Shown here piece by piece: positions 10,583 through 23,242 of a stretch of DNA of 64,000 bases. A program made the position numbers and the translations under genes. The stretch's first letter is position 1. Every line of letters begins with the position of its first letter. The notes under the pieces are model-generated. The model was not told the origin of the DNA, searched no databases, and worked only from the letters and a program-made list of their open reading frames with translations. This DNA is from Acanthaster planci (taxonomy: Eukaryota > Echinodermata > Asteroidea > Valvatida > Acanthasteridae). Where the stretch lies: assembly GCF_001949145.1 (NCBI RefSeq), contig NW_019091454.1, positions 668,948 through 732,947 on the forward strand, written 5' to 3'.

Positions 10583-10659
10583 ACTTGAAAAACCGTATAT
10601 TTTCTGATGTAGGCCCTATGGCACCTGAAAAACGGTGTGTGATATTTATATGCAGACCA

Positions 10660-12075
10660 TGGGCAGTGCCATTTTAAAAAACGATAGCCACCCTTCCGGG
10701 TGCCTAGACCCATAAACCCGTAAACAGGGCCCAATGAATAGGGATTTCTTTCGAAAACTTTATCCGGGACATCTGGGGCATGACTAAACATCTGTTTAAT
10801 TTTATGAGCTGAAATTGCACCAGTATGTTCACTACTTACACTGTGAAAAATCCACTCGGTTGCTAATTGTACAAAACTGGCCTTTTCTTCCTTTGGAGGA
10901 AAAAAGTTGCCTTTTTTGCTGTTTTGCCACTCCGTACAAATTTTCGCCTGACTTGTACGTTACACAGACTCCTTTGTATGGTTAAGTATGGTACCCTGTG
11001 CGATAGCCCCACTAGTGTGGCACAGCCTCTCATTCCCGGCATCCTTAACCACACATCCATATACGCAATTTTGTGTCGGCGTACTGAACATTTTCGGAGA
11101 ACCCACCCACGGCTGTTCCGTGTCAAGACATATGTAATACATGGACTGAGCGATAAGATACTACATGTACTAATGGGCTCTTCGAAAACTTTGGCAGCTT
11201 AGATGTATTGACACGGAACAGCCGTCGAGACAATAAGGGGTCAAGTGACTTAATGTTCAATGACCTTATTTTAAAGATGGCACTGTGAGAGCGAAACCGT
11301 TAGATTGAATGGATAAAGGCAAAAAGACTAGAAAATACCTGAATAACATGAGTGAAATCATTCAATAAATGGTTTTTAGAAAGCAGAAAGGTCAAGGATC
11401 ATGTCCGTGTGCAAAAGAAATTGCACCCACGATGATAAGTGGGTGCGCCGAAAATGTTCAATACGCCGACATACATTGCGTATGCGGATGTGTGGCTGAG
11501 GATGGATCGGGAGTGAGAGTCCGTGCCACACTAGTCGGGCTACCCGTATGAGAGCCTGTCTAGTTTGCACCCAGACTTCAGCACCTATGGATCTCGTTCA
11601 GATCTTCGAGAGTACCTGTCGATCTAAGTACTCGTAGAAAATTACAGCTGTTTTGTGTCGCAGCTAATACGTAACGCCCTTAGCTGGTTCCCGTCCAGAC
11701 ACACTGTTTGCAGCAAATCATTGGTAGCGCGGCTCGCTCTCTGTAACGTGACACGAAAGTGATGAAACAGCCGTCGCTTTTGTGCAAGTGGGGCAAATTT
11801 CGGAGTGGGAAAATGGCAAAAAAAGCAACATTTTTTTTCTCAAATGAGGAAAAGGCGAGTTTTCTACAGTTAACAACCCAGTGGATGGTTTACACTGTAA
11901 GTAGTGAACATACCGGTGCAATTTCAGCTCATCAAATCAAGCGGATGTTTAGTTATGCCACCGGATATCCCGAATAACTTTTTTGAAAGAAATATGAATG
12001 AATCAGGACAGGGCCCAGTATACAACAGAGGAGTATTTGTTGGGTTCGTTTTCGTGTCTACTGGGTGCCAGACCA
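10660..12075. repeat. Large inverted duplication around a foldback element
   Basis: 10660-10966 read on the - strand matches 11778-12075 on the + strand over about 250 bases, including cagtgtaagtagtgaacata, caatttcagctcat and gatgtttagt. Both arms carry a similar short reading frame (AKKATFF.., then SSEHTGAISAH on the + arm) that I do not recognise. It may be a fragment of an element protein. The loop contains the foldback element at 11004-11542. Confidence 0.65.
11004..11542. mobile_element. Second copy of the long-TIR foldback element
   Basis: Closely matches 1050-1736 (same ends TAGCCC.ACTAGTGTGGCAC, same inner blocks), but the left arm has an internal deletion after about 11105. The flanks cctgtgcga and cccgtatga agree at 6 of 9 positions, consistent with an old 9-bp target duplication. 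Confidence 0.75.
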
Positions 12076-14568
12076 CTACTTGCGTCGGATTTCAAGGCAC
12101 CTGACAGGCACTCTGGTATAGGTTGTATCATACAAAAGTGGTTCCCCATCACATCTTGCGTGACAGACAAACAAGGAACCGGAGAAATTAAATTTGAACA
12201 ACATTAATACATGTAATATGCATGTAACTGTATCATGCTCCACAGCACACACATGCTATTGGCGTGCTGTACATGAGCAAAGAGCACAATACTAAGCAAT
12301 ACTGTGACAAGAAGGTTTTGTCTTGATCTGAAACCGACCCAGAACTAGGAAAGGTGTCGTTGTGGCTTTCGTGGATCCTGTGATTCCAAATATAAAAGCT
12401 TAGACTTCGGGAAAAAATTAAGGTAAACACAAATTTGACTTCTGACCATATTTCACTTGAATTTGAGGATTTTTGTAGCTGCAATCTTACTGAATAATTT
12501 TGGCAATCTGGAACTAGGAAAATGAATGTACCAAACCTATGAATAAGAGACTGAAGGAATTTTGTCTTCTGAGGTGGAAGTGCTTTCGATGTACACTTGT
12601 ATGACTGTATTTGTAACTTTCAAACCCAGTTGACCCAAATGACTTTTATACGGAAGTGGTAGTGTTTATTTTTGATCCTCTGGGTTGCCGCCATGACCAT
12701 GGCCATTACCGTAGAGTTGCAAAATCTCTACCTGAGTGTATTCTGGTTCGAGCTGACAAGGCAATATTTCTTGTGCCTCATCAGCTCCTTCAATGTCGCT
12801 TTCTTCGTCGAATGAATAAGACGAACCTGATCGCTGTCATAATCAAAAAAAGCATCAATGCTGGAATTATCGTCTTTTGAGTCTGACATGATTGCACATG
12901 CTACCGCTACTACATGTACGTACATATCGATGCGTCATTGCATAACAGTAAACAGTCACCGGATAAAGGACTCCGTCCTATGACGTCATGATTCTTGGGA
13001 ATTTCTTCAGACAACTATCTGTACCCGAAGGCTGTGGTTTAGCTTTTGCTTCGAGAAGGGAGTGCAACAGGGTCGTGAAAACTATAAATTACGCTGATTT
13101 TTGTTTTTGTTATTGTTATACATGTACACGTATATACATGTACAGGCCTCGATCTTGGGGAAAAAAGGGACAGGCCACTTTGACCTTGCCTTCATCAAAT
13201 TTCAACAGAGCACCAGGCCAGCTCGAGGGGGCACCAAGGCTAATTATTTCGAAACCTTTGATTAACATTTTTGACAACCAGTCATGTCATGAGTAGACCT
13301 ATAAGCTATTGTTCAGTTTTTGTACACCGTGCCATCCCCCTTCAATAAAAGGCATTTATCATGCTGCTATTATTTGTCGCATTCCCTGTATTAAATTGTA
13401 ATGTTCATTTTTAATTAATTACAATTGCCCGGACGATTTTTTTTCTTCCGAATCCAGTCTCTGATTTAATGCTTGCTTGGATTTTATATCCCTTTCCCAT
13501 TAGAATTCATGGATTCCTAAACCCCTTAAACTAAGTTTAAAATATACTAAATAGTGTTTATCCTTTTATGTAAATGAAATGGGGATCCTCATAAAATGTC
13601 CTGTTTGCTAAATGGTTACGAAAACTCTGGTCAAGTTGGCATCGTGCAACTCGTAAGTCGGCCTTTCGCGTGTTGTATATTTCCATTGATAATGTTTAAG
13701 TGGGCCTTTATAAGCCGTCGTTTCGTTCAAGTCGGCATGTTCTCTCGGTTCCTTTTCCACAAAACCACAAAAAAAATCCTCGGTATAAAGTGGGCTGTAA
13801 ACAAACAATTGATTTCCTGATTGCCTACGTGGCATAGGCCTACATGTACATTGCGTGTGCGCGAGCATGACCACAAATGGGTTTTCCCAATATTTGCATC
13901 AATACCAGTACCCCCTGTAGTGCACACGCATGCGATCTTTCCCTTTTTGGGGTCGTCCTATTGAACAAAGTTTTTACTTGCGGCCGGCACAAGATCTCAC
14001 GTGCACATGCCAGTGCATGACGTGTGCTGTGTGTGCTAGTATTATGTCAGTTCAAACGGCATGCACGGGTCGTCCTTAGTACGGAGCGATGATCAAAATC
14101 GAGGACAAACTTACCTGAATCGACAACGGAGATAGAAATAAACCAGGGCAGATCAAAGCAATTAAACTGGTGCAATGAATTATACATGTATGAATGGTAT
14201 TACCACATAAGTCGGCAAGCAGCACATGTCTGCATTTCGAAGTCACTATTTTTTCGAGTCAAGACTGAGTACCGACTTTGCCAGAGTTTACAAGTTTATA
14301 AATACTTGATCCTTACTTTTTCTGGAAAACAGGTTTTCAAGCTTCTGATACTTTGAACTCTCCTGTAAGAAAGCATCCTTTTAGTGTTTCTTTATACGAT
14401 CGTGCGATGGCTTGATTTTGAGATATAGGCGTAGGCCTAGCAAATGGTCAATACTTATTCTTAACACAATAAGTGCTCGCCTGGTTTCCGACTTTAGTTG
14501 TGCAAATTTGCATTTAAGATATGCTGTTCACCCGTGCGGCGCTGCTAATGATATCTAAGGCTGCATTT
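12076..14568. other. Intron 1 stretch, no gene seen
   Basis: Small ORFs on both strands (for example 12728-12925 on the -, beginning MSDSKDD after an upstream ATG) have no recognisable homology. Palindromic acatgtac runs occur near 13120-13145. 13380-13560 is AT-rich. Confidence 0.4.
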
Positions 14569-14728
14569 GCGCAGTTACTCCTGATAACCTGAGTGTGGAT
14601 GCACGTGCATTACACTCGGGTCAGGCGTATACACCTCTGTGATGGGGAGTATACTCTTGCTGACCCGAGGACGGTACTCCTGCCATTCGTGCGCTCAGGA
14701 TAGTACTCGGGTTAGCAGGAGTAGCTCG
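14569..14728. mobile_element. Short MITE with ACTCCTG..AACC.GAGT termini
   Basis: The left end gttactcctgataacctgagtg is inverted at the right end (actcgggttagcaggagtagc), and the motif ctgacccgag/actcgggtcag recurs inside. About 160 bp, non-coding. Confidence 0.55.
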
Positions 14729-15480
14729 ATCGAACACAGCCCAAAAGGTTGAACTCACCCCAATTCGAGTCGCACTGCATGCATTGACTTACTGTACATG
14801 GTACACTCTCATTACACATACAGCCGGCTGCAAAGGGGGAAGGGCACGCTGGCCAAGGTAGCTGCGAAATGTGAGCTTTTTGGAAGGGCATTACGGCAAA
14901 CTGGGAAGGGCATGTGGCCATTGGCCGCAGTAAAGAGCGAGGCCGGCATGTATGTTTGTTTTTTGTGTTGATGCATGTTTTACAAGAAATCTTCCCAGCT
15001 CGGCCCATCCCCTTTAACGGAAAGGACAAGGGATCATGCAGTTGACCTGCAGACGATCCACATGGCAGAGTTTGACAACATAGGGGCGGATGCACTCTCC
15101 CTGGGATGATAGAGCAGCCTTACATCGATCTCTTCGCTTCCTTGCACAACGCTCACCTTCCCACGATCTTCCTCTTTGGCAGGACTTTCTAGCAACGCTT
15201 CAGCCGTGGTCACACGGGGTGTCTTCTGCCGACTTTTCAAATTTGTGACAGCAGATTTTAGCATTTTATTTTGTGCGATAGTCAGGCTTTGGCTCGAGCT
15301 AACGCTCCTATGAGTGCGATATAACAGACTTCCTTCTGTACTTCTTTCATTTGTAGCTACAAGTATCTACAACGTTGGTTTCAAAATCAGTTCAACTGCC
15401 CTTAACAGCATGACATTCCATCACCTTTAGTATGATATATTTATCCAGTGTCCCCTTGTTGGGAAATTGGTCTGGTCATA
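14729..15480. other. Intron 1 stretch with an unrecognised - strand ORF
   Basis: The - strand ORFs at 15034-15264 and 14712-15095 overlap in different frames and look like one decayed coding stretch. I do not recognise it. It could be part of a retroelement related to the hammerhead-like motif just downstream. Confidence 0.3.
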
Positions 15481-15497
15481 AGACCTAAGCTATTCTC

Positions 15498-15531
15498 CTG
15501 ATGACGAGCAGAGCATACTGCTTAAAACGTC
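15498..15531 (+). ncRNA. Hammerhead-ribozyme-like motif (Penelope type)
   Basis: CTGATGA (15498-15504) is followed by a 5-bp stem, AGCAG/CTGCT (15507-15511 with 15518-15522), around a 6-base loop. Then comes AAAA and ACGTC, with a potential cleavage site after the C at 15531. Minimal hammerheads of this layout (CUGAUGA, stem II, GAAAC, GUC) are known from Penelope-like retroelements. Here the first G of the GAAA box is A, so self-cleavage is probably lost. I find no Penelope reverse transcriptase beside it. Confidence 0.5.
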
Positions 15532-16610
15532 GAGTACCACTGGTTCTTTTCAGAACCGTAAATACTCACAAAAGAGATACGTCCATGGTGCTACCGCAAA
15601 CCTACTTTCTATTAAGACCTAAGCTAGGTTCTCTAGATGCTTTCCGGTCATTTCTTTTGAACCCTACATGTGTAGATAATGCCTGCATTACACACACCCG
15701 TGTCAGGTTGGCCTTTCTCGTGAAAATAGTTACCTCCAGAGGAGGCAGCAAACTACATAATAGGCTCTCCCATTGCCAAAGGCCCTTTACATTGGAAGAC
15801 GCATGATGTTCACCTCATTCTTTTGATTGGCTTCCTGAATATCAGACTTCCTCACCCGATCTTTCTGATATCTTTGCACTCACCCCTCCTTACATCCTGG
15901 AGATGATAGGGATAAACTTTGGGGCCCTGTTCATGTCCTGAAGTGGTACCTGACTAAAACAATAGCATGAGAGGGACGATATTAACCCTGTCGCTTATCA
16001 CTATTGTGACAAAAATCACTTTGCCTTCGAAGTAATTCCAGAAATTAGTCAAATGACTCTTACTGTAGAAATTAGTCTTACTTAAAAACACATTCTTGAC
16101 ATTTCTTTTAGCCGTGGTAGCGCTTACCAACTTTTCAGGGACACTAGGACACATCCCAGATACATGTAATTGTCTTGAAAGCATGTATTTATCTTGCAGT
16201 GTTGACTAATTTCCTGAAGAGGAATTGTTTCTCTACAGATCCTATTGACAATGATTTTTACATAACACAACTGGTTAATGGCAGAAGTGTGTGTATGCAG
16301 GCATTGCATTATGCTCAAGTGTACAGTACATGTATTAATTAGGATTTGTGTGTTAAACAAATACTGTACGTAGGTACATGTAAATGGCAACAGCTGATCA
16401 GTATGAGTGACTCATTTGCATATAAGCCATGCACACGTAGCCATTTGTAGCATGTGTGATGTATGTGGCCTAGTCCTACCCTGCCAGAAATCTATAAAAG
16501 GCGTGTACAACCAGCAGTTGGGTTGCTCGGTTCTTATGAACGAGTCCTGTGTGCTGAAGGAACGGCTCGCAAGTGCCGTGTGTGCAAGGCTGACCAACAC
16601 TGCTTATGAA
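15532..16610. other. Intron 1 stretch, no gene seen
   Basis: agacctaagcta at 15481 recurs near 15620. No coding sequence recognised. 16290-16400 is rich in acatgta-type sequence. Confidence 0.4.
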
Positions 16611-16770
16611 GTCAGCAAATAAGTGCCATGAAGATTAATTAGCTTACAAGTGCTGTCGGCAAAGAAGTGCCGCAAAGATTAATTAGCTTGCAAGAGCTGT
16701 GAAGAATAAGTTGGCAAAGAAGTGCCCTGAAAATAATTATAATCAGTTGGCAGAGAAGTGCCGTGAAGTT
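16611..16770 (+). repeat. Degenerate minisatellite, about 36-55-bp units
   Basis: Four units start at 16611, 16655, 16710 and 16746, each opening like gtcggcaaagaagtgcc and the first two continuing aagattaattagctt. Confidence 0.65.
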
Positions 16771-17599
16771 TATTGGTCAGCGTCTTTTGAGATCAGCGTA
16801 ACAGCTACATGTTGTTTGCTCAAGTTAGTTTTGACCAGCCTGCCCAGCCTAATTACCGAAGCACGTGTAGTAACAATTAGTCCTGCAGACTGTTGTGATA
16901 TGTAAAATAGGGGCTATTTTACTTAGCGTATGCATACTATGCCATCCGGCTTCCCACCTTTTTCTTCTCTTCATTCCTGGGTGTGTATGAATAAAACTGC
17001 TAGGCAGTGGCACAGGAAAAGAACTTTCTTTGTCCTGAATATCCTAGATTCATCACACTTCACAGACCAGCATTTTAGAATGTGTAACAGGCTAGCTGCG
17101 GCGACCTGAGTCACTCATTCTGACCAGCGAGTTGGATGAACTAAATGTAAATAATTCTTTACATGTGATAGAGACACCCAAGTGATTTCTTAAATAAATG
17201 AGATAATTTTGAGTTGCTTTCTGAATACAGAAGCTGTTTCAACGAGTAATTCTCTTCATGGTCCGTCACTCATGCATGCATGTGCCTGCACAATTTTATT
17301 AGTTGACTGCTTCTTCTTCTGGTGGCGAAACCTTTCTGGTGAGCCTGGACTGCCTGAACCCCTCCCCGACCCTTCGAGCTCGCATAATCAGGAAAGTTGT
17401 TTGACACTTTAGATTTCTCCCCCTCCGTCGCTCGTCCCCGCCCTTTCCCCATCGGCTGACTCTGACTGAGACTACAGACAGCAGGCAAGACAGCTGTAAG
17501 TATACGGTGGGTATATACGCCAGGTTCTCATCATTCTCAGACTCAATGGGCCCCCTCACCCGTCACACTATCATGATACCACACCGTCCAGTAGTGTCA
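16771..17599. other. Intron 1 stretch, no gene seen
   Basis: Short ORFs on both strands only, for example 17209-17412 + and 17299-17559 - over the same bases. No repeat or motif recognised. Confidence 0.4.
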
Positions 17600-18020
17600 G
17601 TACACTTTTGCCCGCTGGATGGCTTCGGACATTAGATTTGCCAACCTGACTCTCGGGGAGTCAGGTTGGCTAGGTAGTTCTTTCCTCCCCTTCCACCTCT
17701 GTGGTTCCAGGTTTGATTCCTGGCCCGGTCCTCATGTGAATTGGGTTTTCAGTCCCTACCTGACTCTGTGGGTTTTACCCAGAATATTTCTCTGGGGTTT
17801 TTCTCCCACCTCTAAAACTGTAACTGCTTCTTACTATCTCCCCTTTACTGATGTTTGTGAATGTGGGTCGTTTGGCGGTTGCCCGAGGCGCCCTTGTATG
17901 CCATTGGCTCAACCATGTTTAAATGTATTCACTGTTCCAATGTCTTCATTGTCTTCATTGTACAGCGCATTTGAACATATCTATATGAAATTTTTGCTTT
18001 ATAAATGAATAAATTATATT
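17600..18020 (+). mobile_element. Probable tRNA-derived SINE
   Basis: ggtttgattcctgg (17710-17723) resembles the RNA polymerase III B box. A hairpin of gccaacctgact/agtcaggttggc (17640-17671) precedes it, near where an A box would fall. The 3' end, with tacagcgcattt followed by gctttataaatgaataaat, resembles the tails SINEs share with LINE partners. The A box is unclear and the tRNA of origin cannot be named. Confidence 0.5.
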
Positions 18021-18409
18021 TTATTTGGTAATCCAGGCTGGCCGTCAAGCTTTGATGAATGTAGTCAATACTTCATCAGGGTTCATGATGTAAGAGCAGT
18101 ATCTGCATCTTGGTCTTACTCTTGAGATGTTTCCATTGCAGACATCTACAAAACTGTGTGTTGGAAGTCTCCTTCTACCTCCTGCAACTTGAGGGATGTC
18201 CTGCAGAGCAACATCACAAATGGCAGGCCAATCCTACTGTCTGCAGCGCAGAGGTCATAGGGACCTCCTGTAGGATGGACAACAAGTCATGAAGTTCCTT
18301 TACTATTTCTTAAATTTGTACATTCATCCTTGTCTATATGTAAACGTGTATTCTCGGCATTATATGTCATTACCAACCCCCCACCTAGACCGGTGCTACT
18401 CTGCACATG
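18021..18409. other. Intron 1 stretch, no gene seen
   Basis: No coding or repeat structure recognised. Confidence 0.4.
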
Positions 18410-18720
18410 TAGTGACTGTTTGGGTACGTAGAACGCCGTAGACTCCTTTCCCACATTAAGTGTGGGTTGGGTCTACTAGAGAATACCTACCCAATGAGTC
18501 CTCTCCCGCCCGCCCTCCCCACTCTGGCTCCTACCTAGTTGCTTTCGAAAAGGACGATTATGGCGGCTAGGCCGTGTTGCCTTGTAGGAGGTCAGGGTGA
18601 TCAAATCTTTTCAGGGAATGAATAATAGGTGCATGGGAAATTTGCATATGTAGTGACTGTTTGGGTAGGTACATGTACTCTCTAGTAGACCCAACCCACA
18701 CTTAATGTGGGGAAGGATTT
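18410..18720. mobile_element. MITE with mixed direct and inverted ends
   Basis: Both ends carry gtagtgactgtttgggta in the same orientation, and next to it an inverted pair, cccacattaagtgtgggttg at the left and its complement at the right. A piece matching the right end lies inverted at 35524-35570. The interior (aaaaggacgattatggcggc) resembles that of the element at 20625-20838, so the two are probably related. Confidence 0.55.
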
Positions 18721-19104
18721 AAGAAAATCATGACTAAACCATAGTTTTCAGTCCCAAAATGTTTAAGAAAATAACATCCACAAATTTTGAAGAAAAAAGT
18801 GCATCCCTCGCTAATAATCTTTCACCATACCCAAAATGTCTTTCCAAAGTAAAATAAGATACTCGCCATCTGCTGTCCACACCACCAATACATGTAGCTG
18901 GTTTCCTCCCATTTTTATGTGCAACAAGCACAGGTCTGGTGTTGGTTACCAACTAAAATGTTTGTGCGTGCATGTGGATCTCATGAGAGCATGCAGGGCC
19001 AGGGAGGTGTGATACAGCATCACTCCGAATCGACAGGACTGGTGAAAATTCCACTTCCTCCTTTCTTGCATTTTATAATTTTTCTTTAGTACAAGTCTTT
19101 ATTC
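18721..19104. other. Intron 1 stretch, no gene seen
   Basis: No recognisable coding or repeat structure. Confidence 0.4.
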
Positions 19105-20205
19105 ATGGCTTTGGATGTAGACCAGAGGGGACTTCGAGACTGCCCCCATCCCCTTGGGTCTGATGCCAATGGTTACATTGCTTTGCAGGTGCCTTCAATA
19201 CCCAAATTTCTAGGCACTATCTACAGTAGCAATGTTCTAGCAGATATTTACTCAGTCGGATGAATACCTTTGTCTGCTCATTCGGCTACCCTCCCGCAGT
19301 CATGGCTGCCTTTCGTTCGACTGGGGTCATTATTGGATTCCTACCTTTGTTGATACAGGTAATTGTTACATGTGCATGAGTTCCTGTCACAGCAACTTGA
19401 TTTCTGTCAGGATCAATCCATACTTCGTTGGAATGTTGTTTTACTTCCCACTTCCATCCTCTCACCTGGGCTTTTTATCCCACATACATATCTTCGGCCC
19501 TAGGGCAAATCCTTGCAAACATTTCGTACAGCCGCCCTTTGTTGCTCCCAATTCCTGGATAGTGGTCTGTTGATATCCGCTACGCAGACTCTCATTGGGG
19601 GATAGTTCCACTGCGCCCTTTTTATCTTCGTCATAGGAAAGCTACAATTCAAGGCCCTGTTCACCCTCTCGGTACTAATAGTGGGCCAGGAATCAAAGCT
19701 GAGAGGTATTGTGCTTCAACTCTCATTACCCTCAACCCTAACTCCCAAGGGTGTATGTAATTGGAGGATTTGGACTGTTAGGGTTAAGGTGAGAGTTCGC
19801 CCTCGTTATTTGGATTTCCTCGGCCATAAGCATAATTTGTTCCAAATGGCTGATTTTCACAGATATCAAATCTTTCCACCCTATCACGATCCTTGACGCT
19901 AGGTTTATATACATGCACAATGTCGACATCTTCCGTTAGTGTATGTCAGCAGTTATCTACATGGAAATATGTTAGATTTCATTACAACTATTTACCTCAG
20001 GCTATGGATTCTGTAATGAGTTCTGCAGAGACATGCCAATAATACCCTCTTCGCCGAGACCAAAAGAACAAGTAGTCTCCCTTCAGCTCTACTCCGTATC
20101 TTCGGGTGCCCTCCTTTCATGGTCCTACACACTATTGAGTTTGGTACAGTATGTTGACTGGCCATGTGGCCCAGACAACCAGTGTACATGTAAATGACAC
20201 ATTTG
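19105..20205 (+). repeat. Unrecognised coding repeat, short copy
   Basis: Matches 54690-55095 and then 55705-56265, skipping the 600 bases between, so this copy has a deletion at about 19512. In turn it holds about 130 bases (about 19740-19870) that the other copy lacks. The reading frame of the other copy (for example DVDQRGLRDCP, SDANGYIALQVPSIPKFLG) is present but broken by stops and frameshifts. The family is unknown to me. Confidence 0.7.
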
Positions 20206-20213
20206 CAGTGTTG

Positions 20214-20345
20214 TAGTCGAGACCTTTATGTCCGAGACCAAGGCATTCGAGACTAAGACCGAGACCAGCTCTTTCAAGACCGAGACCAGGAACTTCGAGA
20301 CCGAGACTTTTGCAGTTCGAGACCGAGACCAAGATGACCGAGACT
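20214..20345 (+). repeat. CGAGACC minisatellite
   Basis: Imperfect units of cgagaccgagacca with short spacers over about 130 bases. Confidence 0.7.
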
Positions 20346-20624
20346 TTGCACAACATACACAATATATAGGCCTACATGTAGTTCATTGATAGTAAACGTG
20401 GTGGACATTTGGCATTAAACAGCAAAATTAAGTGCAAATTTTACATGTAAAGCACACAACATATTCAATATTCCATGAAAGAGTTTTATTTGAACTCTGG
20501 GAAAAAACAGCACACAGTTATTTTGACCATGAAGGCATGGACTGCCGATGCTATAGAATTTTGTATAGAGTATATGGCATAATCGTACATTAAACATGTA
20601 CATGTACCGAGTTTTTGTGTAGGT

Positions 20625-20838
20625 ACTACATACCTACCAGATTACCAATCTCCCTCCCTCCTTCCCACACGACCTCGGCACACTTCGCACTATGAAAAAG
20701 AGGACGAATATGGCTGACGCCTTAGTGGGGGGAGAGTGAGCGGGGGTACACTATTGGTGATCGAGAATTTAGCAAGTTGAAGTAATGGACCAGGAAATAA
20801 TGCGTAGGTATTGGTAATCTGGTAGGTGTGCAGTAGTA
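20625..20838. mobile_element. MITE, TIR ACCTACCAGATTACCAAT
   Basis: acctaccagattaccaat at the left is inverted at the right (attggtaatctggtaggt). About 215 bp, with an interior like that of the 18410-18720 element. No coding sequence. Confidence 0.6.
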
Positions 20839-21439
20839 GAACCCGCATTTACATGTACGTGTAGGTTGGGGGAGACTTTAGCTTATTAGCTACATGTATT
20901 CTTTGGACATACATGCAGCATTTCTAATCAATGTTTTGCTAGATATTTGGAAGTGTTGTTTATCCCCAACAGTCCTAAATCCTTTGATTTCAATATGATT
21001 TTACATACTCCCTGGGGATTAGGCTTTTGGTCTTGTTATTTCTCATGGGAATGTATTCTCCCTGATTTTAAATATGGCAGCTGGGTTCAGGTTGGAAAGA
21101 TTTGTATGTGAATTACATGTACCCAACCCTGTTTTATTATCTATGGAAAATTACTTTGGAATTTGCACTAAAGCTTGGTGGTGTGGCCAACAGAGTGAAC
21201 TTGCAAAGAGTTCTTCTGTGTACTGTATATTTCTTCCTCCGGAGCCAATTACATGTAATGATCGCTAAACAAATTTTTGATGACAGTAGAAGTACCTTGT
21301 TTGAAGTAGACTAGTTGTTCAAAGAATGGGAAAAACCCCTCTGCTCTGTTGGCAGACGATCAAGCTTTAGTTTTTATTAGCTGTTTCGGCCACTCTGCTG
21401 AAGCAATTCTTGTTTTCATTAAGATTTTTTTCTTTTCCT
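20839..21439. other. Intron 1 stretch, no gene seen
   Basis: Small ORFs at 21074-21314 in two frames are unrecognised. Confidence 0.4.
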
Positions 21440-22440
21440 TTTTTTTTCTTTTTCAGTAATCGTCCTACCAGTTGACTTTGGTAATTTACTAAATCTGTTC
21501 AACTTCAAACTTGGCAGACCTTCAGAGAATCATCCATGGATGTTTGTAGAACAAATTTGTAATGATGACATCATCACGTGATTTCTTATTGATTTTTTTT
21601 CTCACATTGATTTTTGAATATTTAATTTGTTGCCATTGGGTTTGTACACGTTTTTCTCCCGTCAGTCAACTTTGGAAGTTTACTAAATCTGATACGCTTC
21701 AGACTTGGTTGTGTGCACTCGGACATTCATAAAGGAATGATCTTAGAAAAAAAATTGTCCTGATTACATCGTCACATGATGTATTTTTGAATTTTCAAAC
21801 TTTAATATTTTGCCATGGGGTTTGTACACGTTTTTCTACTACTCAGTATTATCATTAACTTAATGAATGAGTAGTCTTCAACTTCGACCGAAATTTACTA
21901 CCACAACGAAAGAGAAATCAGACTAAATTTTCCCTTCTGTTCAATTACAAATATACCCACGAGTCAAAATATCAAGCAATATTTCATAAAAATCTTTCAG
22001 TTTAAATGCAAGTCACGTGACATGAAGTGAAAGGAGCAGTTTCCCTTCATATGTGTTTTAGCTCATTGACTTTGTACATGTTTTCAAGCCACTATTATGG
22101 TAACTTCACGGTGATTGATCATTATCAGAGTGAAAGTCAACAAAGACCCTGATACAAGAATTATTGCAAATGAATAACGTCATGATGACGCCATCATGTA
22201 ATTTTTTATTGATTTTTAAATATTTATTTCAGCCCATTGACTTTGTATTCAATTTCAAGCCACAATTTGAATAACTTTGAGATGTTTGATTATCATCAAA
22301 GTTACAGCCAACCAAAACCCTCATAAAAATTATTAGCTTAATGTATGACATCATGATGACATCATTGCCTTATTTCTTATTGATTTTGATTATTTAATTT
22401 CCCCTATATGTTTTGTACACGTTTTTCAACAGCCGGTCTT
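21440..22440. repeat. Diverged tandem array, unit about 180-210 bp
   Basis: Units repeat the order ttgactttgtacacgttttt, a divergent middle, aatgatgacatcatca, then a gtgatttcttattgattttt-like stretch. At least five units are visible (near 21470, 21650, 21820, 22070 and 22240). A related block is at 62030-62360. Confidence 0.6.
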
Positions 22441-23242
22441 CAGCACTCTGGTCAATCTGACTGAACTATGTACATTGTAACATTCATGAAATGTCAGTGT
22501 TTTCTGTTCGGTCTGATATTTTCATGGTTATATGTTTTTTCAATGCCTTCTCAAAAATGCCGAAACAGGTTGCAGTTGTTTTAACAACCGTCAAACCTCT
22601 AGTTGTTATTATTGTTTTCTGTTAGTTTTCAATGAAAGCAAATTTTTCCTGCTGTTGAGTCCAGTTCATACTTCAAGCAAAAGCGACTGCGAAGCAAATT
22701 TGTCAGGGAATTTGGCACACGTCACAATGGAACTTCAAATGCTGATGTCGATGAAATTTGCTTCACATTCACATTTTCTTGAAGTATTAACCAGGCTTTA
22801 AGAAAGCAGATAGATTTTTGTGACTCGGTTGTTGTGTTCTTTGTATCCAAAGGAATTCCACTTCACTTGCACTTGTATATAACAGATTTTACCACGCATC
22901 AAGCTTGCTTGAAGATAAATTTGTTGTTACCGTCGCGCTCTTGGAATACAGACTAATGTACTGGTTGTGCATTTGCGTCCCGTATATCACAAGGCCGAAG
23001 CCCTCATTGTATAGAGGACACGGACGCACTGCATTTACATTCCACTCACACTCGTATGACAACTAATAATGTAAATATATTGTTAAAAGCAGGAATTCAA
23101 AATAAATTTAGAAATTTAACCAAACCAAAACAACTCCCCCTCTCCAAAAAAATGACTACATGTTTTTACTGCATTTTCTTCATCTGGAAACAACTGTCTT
23201 TGTTGCCTATTTATACATGTATGTACACTTTTTTCCTTTCAG
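22441..23242. other. End of intron 1, no gene seen
   Basis: AT-rich with short ORFs only. The exon 2 acceptor closes it. Confidence 0.4.

Larger units (their letters stand above)
10076..23242 (+). other. DTYMK intron 1 (13.2 kb)
   Basis: Donor gtaac at 10076; acceptor ttcag ending at 23242. It contains nested inverted repeats (10105-12075), a hammerhead-like motif (15498-15531), a minisatellite (16611-16770), a probable SINE, MITEs, a copy of an unrecognised coding repeat (19105-20205) and a repeat array (21440-22440). The remainder is AT-rich and without recognisable coding sequence. Confidence 0.85.

Noticed and set aside
17700-17730. A functional tRNA gene
   Set aside because: Only a B-box-like stretch is present, with no cloverleaf; better explained as a SINE.
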